From the NCBI GenBank assembly GCA_934661105.1, contig CAKUIV010000037.1:1-15181 (forward strand): DNA of 15,181 nucleotides, in the 5' to 3' direction. The position numbers were made by a program, and so were the translations under genes. The DNA comes from an uncultured Ellagibacter sp. Lineage in GTDB: Bacteria > Actinomycetota > Coriobacteriia > Coriobacteriales > Eggerthellaceae. Shown here one piece after another: positions 14,331 to 15,181 of this stretch; the first letter of the stretch is position 1, and each line of letters starts with the position of its first letter. The notes under the pieces were generated by a model. It was not told where the DNA came from. It saw only the letters and a program-made list of their open reading frames with translations, and did not search any database.

Positions 14331-15181
14331 GTGAATAACAAGGAATTCACCGTCTCAGAGGTCGTCGACCATCTGGGCATCAATAGCCATACCTGGCTTA
14401 CGTTCTTCTTGATGATCATCGCAATGGTCTTCGACGGTTACGATTACATGGTCGTCAACTCCACCAACCTGTTCGTGGCCCACACGTTCTGGCCCGACAA
14501 CCCCAACCCCGGCACGCTCATGGGCTCGCTCACCACGTGGGGCCTGCTCGGCATGGTTTTGGGCGGTGCCGTCGGCGGCATCCTGTCCGACCGCATCGGC
14601 CGCAAGAAGATGCTCACCATCGCCGTCATCTTCTACGGCCTGTTCACCCTGCCCCAGGCGTTCGCGAACGACCTCGTGTTCTTCGCGGCCTTCCGCCTGA
14701 TCGCGGGCTTCGGCGTCGGCTCCTGCATCCCCATCGTCACCACCGTGTTCTCCGAGACGATCCCGTCTCGCGCCCGCGGCGTCTTCGTGACGATCGGCAT
14801 GGCGGGCATGGTCGCCGGCTGGGTTCTCGCCGGCGTATGCGCTAACCCCATCTGCAATGCGACGAGCCCCATCCTCGGCGACTTCACCAACCTCGTGACG
14901 TATGTCGACACCGACGGCTCCACGGCCACCATGTACGCCAACTGGCGCCTCTGCTACCTGATCGGCGCCCTGCCCATCGTCTACGGAATCGTGCTCCACT
15001 TCTTCATGCACGAGACCCCGCACTGGTACGCCAACGCCGGCCGCATGGAGGACGCTTGCAAGGCCCTCAATCATCTGCAGCGCGCAGCGGGTCAGGAAGA
15101 GACTCACTTCGACCCGAAGCTGCTCGTCGTCCCGCCGAAACCGGCCAAGACCACCCCGAACGTGCTCTTCTCCAAGAAGTT
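14331..15181 (+). CDS. MFS transporter, aromatic acid:H+ symporter (AAHS)-like, C-terminus cut by window edge
   Basis: The frame starts with GTG at 14331, 5 nt after GGAGG, and is open to the window edge (283 full codons). The first membrane segment carries FDGYDYMVVN (about 34-43), matching the 'DGxD' signature of AAHS carriers such as PcaK, and the loop between segments 2 and 3 carries GGILSDRIGRKKML (82-95), the MFS motif A. Further hydrophobic segments follow at about 96-112, 116-140, 150-170 and 218-235, and then the charged central loop begins (about 240 onward). An unusual loop of about 45 residues (about 172-216, with two cysteines, CANPICNATSP) lies between segments 5 and 6. The substrate is probably an organic or aromatic acid, which I cannot narrow. 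It is not linked by operon to the upstream lyase gene. Confidence 0.88.
   Translation, partial: MNNKEFTVSEVVDHLGINSHTWLTFFLMIIAMVFDGYDYMVVNSTNLFVAHTFWPDNPNPGTLMGSLTTWGLLGMVLGGAVGGILSDRIGRKKMLTIAVIFYGLFTLPQAFANDLVFFAAFRLIAGFGVGSCIPIVTTVFSETIPSRARGVFVTIGMAGMVAGWVLAGVCANPICNATSPILGDFTNLVTYVDTDGSTATMYANWRLCYLIGALPIVYGIVLHFFMHETPHWYANAGRMEDACKALNHLQRAAGQEETHFDPKLLVVPPKPAKTTPNVLFSKK

Overview
The window is GC-rich DNA with closely packed genes, mostly ATG starts with purine-rich Shine-Dalgarno sites, and Rho-independent terminators. A VTC-type polyphosphate polymerase homologue, a sodium:neurotransmitter-type symporter, an ACS-family and an AAHS-family MFS carrier, and a diaminopropionate ammonia-lyase together suggest an anaerobic actinobacterium of the Coriobacteriia, probably Eggerthellaceae. 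That placement is inferred from gene content and codon style; there is no rRNA or other marker gene here. No rRNA, tRNA, CRISPR, insertion sequence or phage gene was seen.

Layout. Positions 1-2691 (minus strand) hold a three-gene operon read right to left: a VTC-domain polyphosphate polymerase homologue, a DUF4956 membrane protein and a lipoprotein with beta-helix-like repeats that runs off the left edge. A structured intergenic region (2692-3045) with 11-bp-spaced repeats and two terminator-like hairpins separates it from a divergent OmpR-type response regulator and histidine kinase (3046-5078). A long palindrome (5083-5124) ends the kinase gene and faces a convergent Na+-coupled NSS amino-acid symporter (5148-6593).

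Positions 6830-12267 (minus strand) form a second operon, read right to left: an ornithine cyclodeaminase/mu-crystallin family protein, an ACS-family MFS transporter, a class II glycerate kinase (MOFRL) homologue and an enolase-like protein, closed by a clear terminator at 6830-6854. Divergent from it, across a 329-nt regulatory region, is a 2,3-diaminopropionate ammonia-lyase (12597-13820) with its own terminator. After a gene-poor stretch of about 450 nt, an AAHS-type MFS transporter starts at 14331 and runs off the right edge.

The most interesting part is the second operon. On face value, transporter + glycerate kinase + enolase would be a route from glycerate to phosphoenolpyruvate. However, by manual alignment the enolase-like protein lacks the general-acid glutamate (Tyr205 instead) and both active-site histidines (Tyr154 and Gly362), while it keeps the metal ligands and both catalytic lysines. 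The kinase also departs from the family at several conserved motifs. Together with the amino-acid-type enzymes (OCD family and diaminopropionate ammonia-lyase) this suggests an uncharacterised catabolic pathway for an amino or hydroxy acid, in which a kinase/enolase pair has been adapted to a non-glycolytic substrate. That pathway is inference; the residue changes are visible in the sequence.
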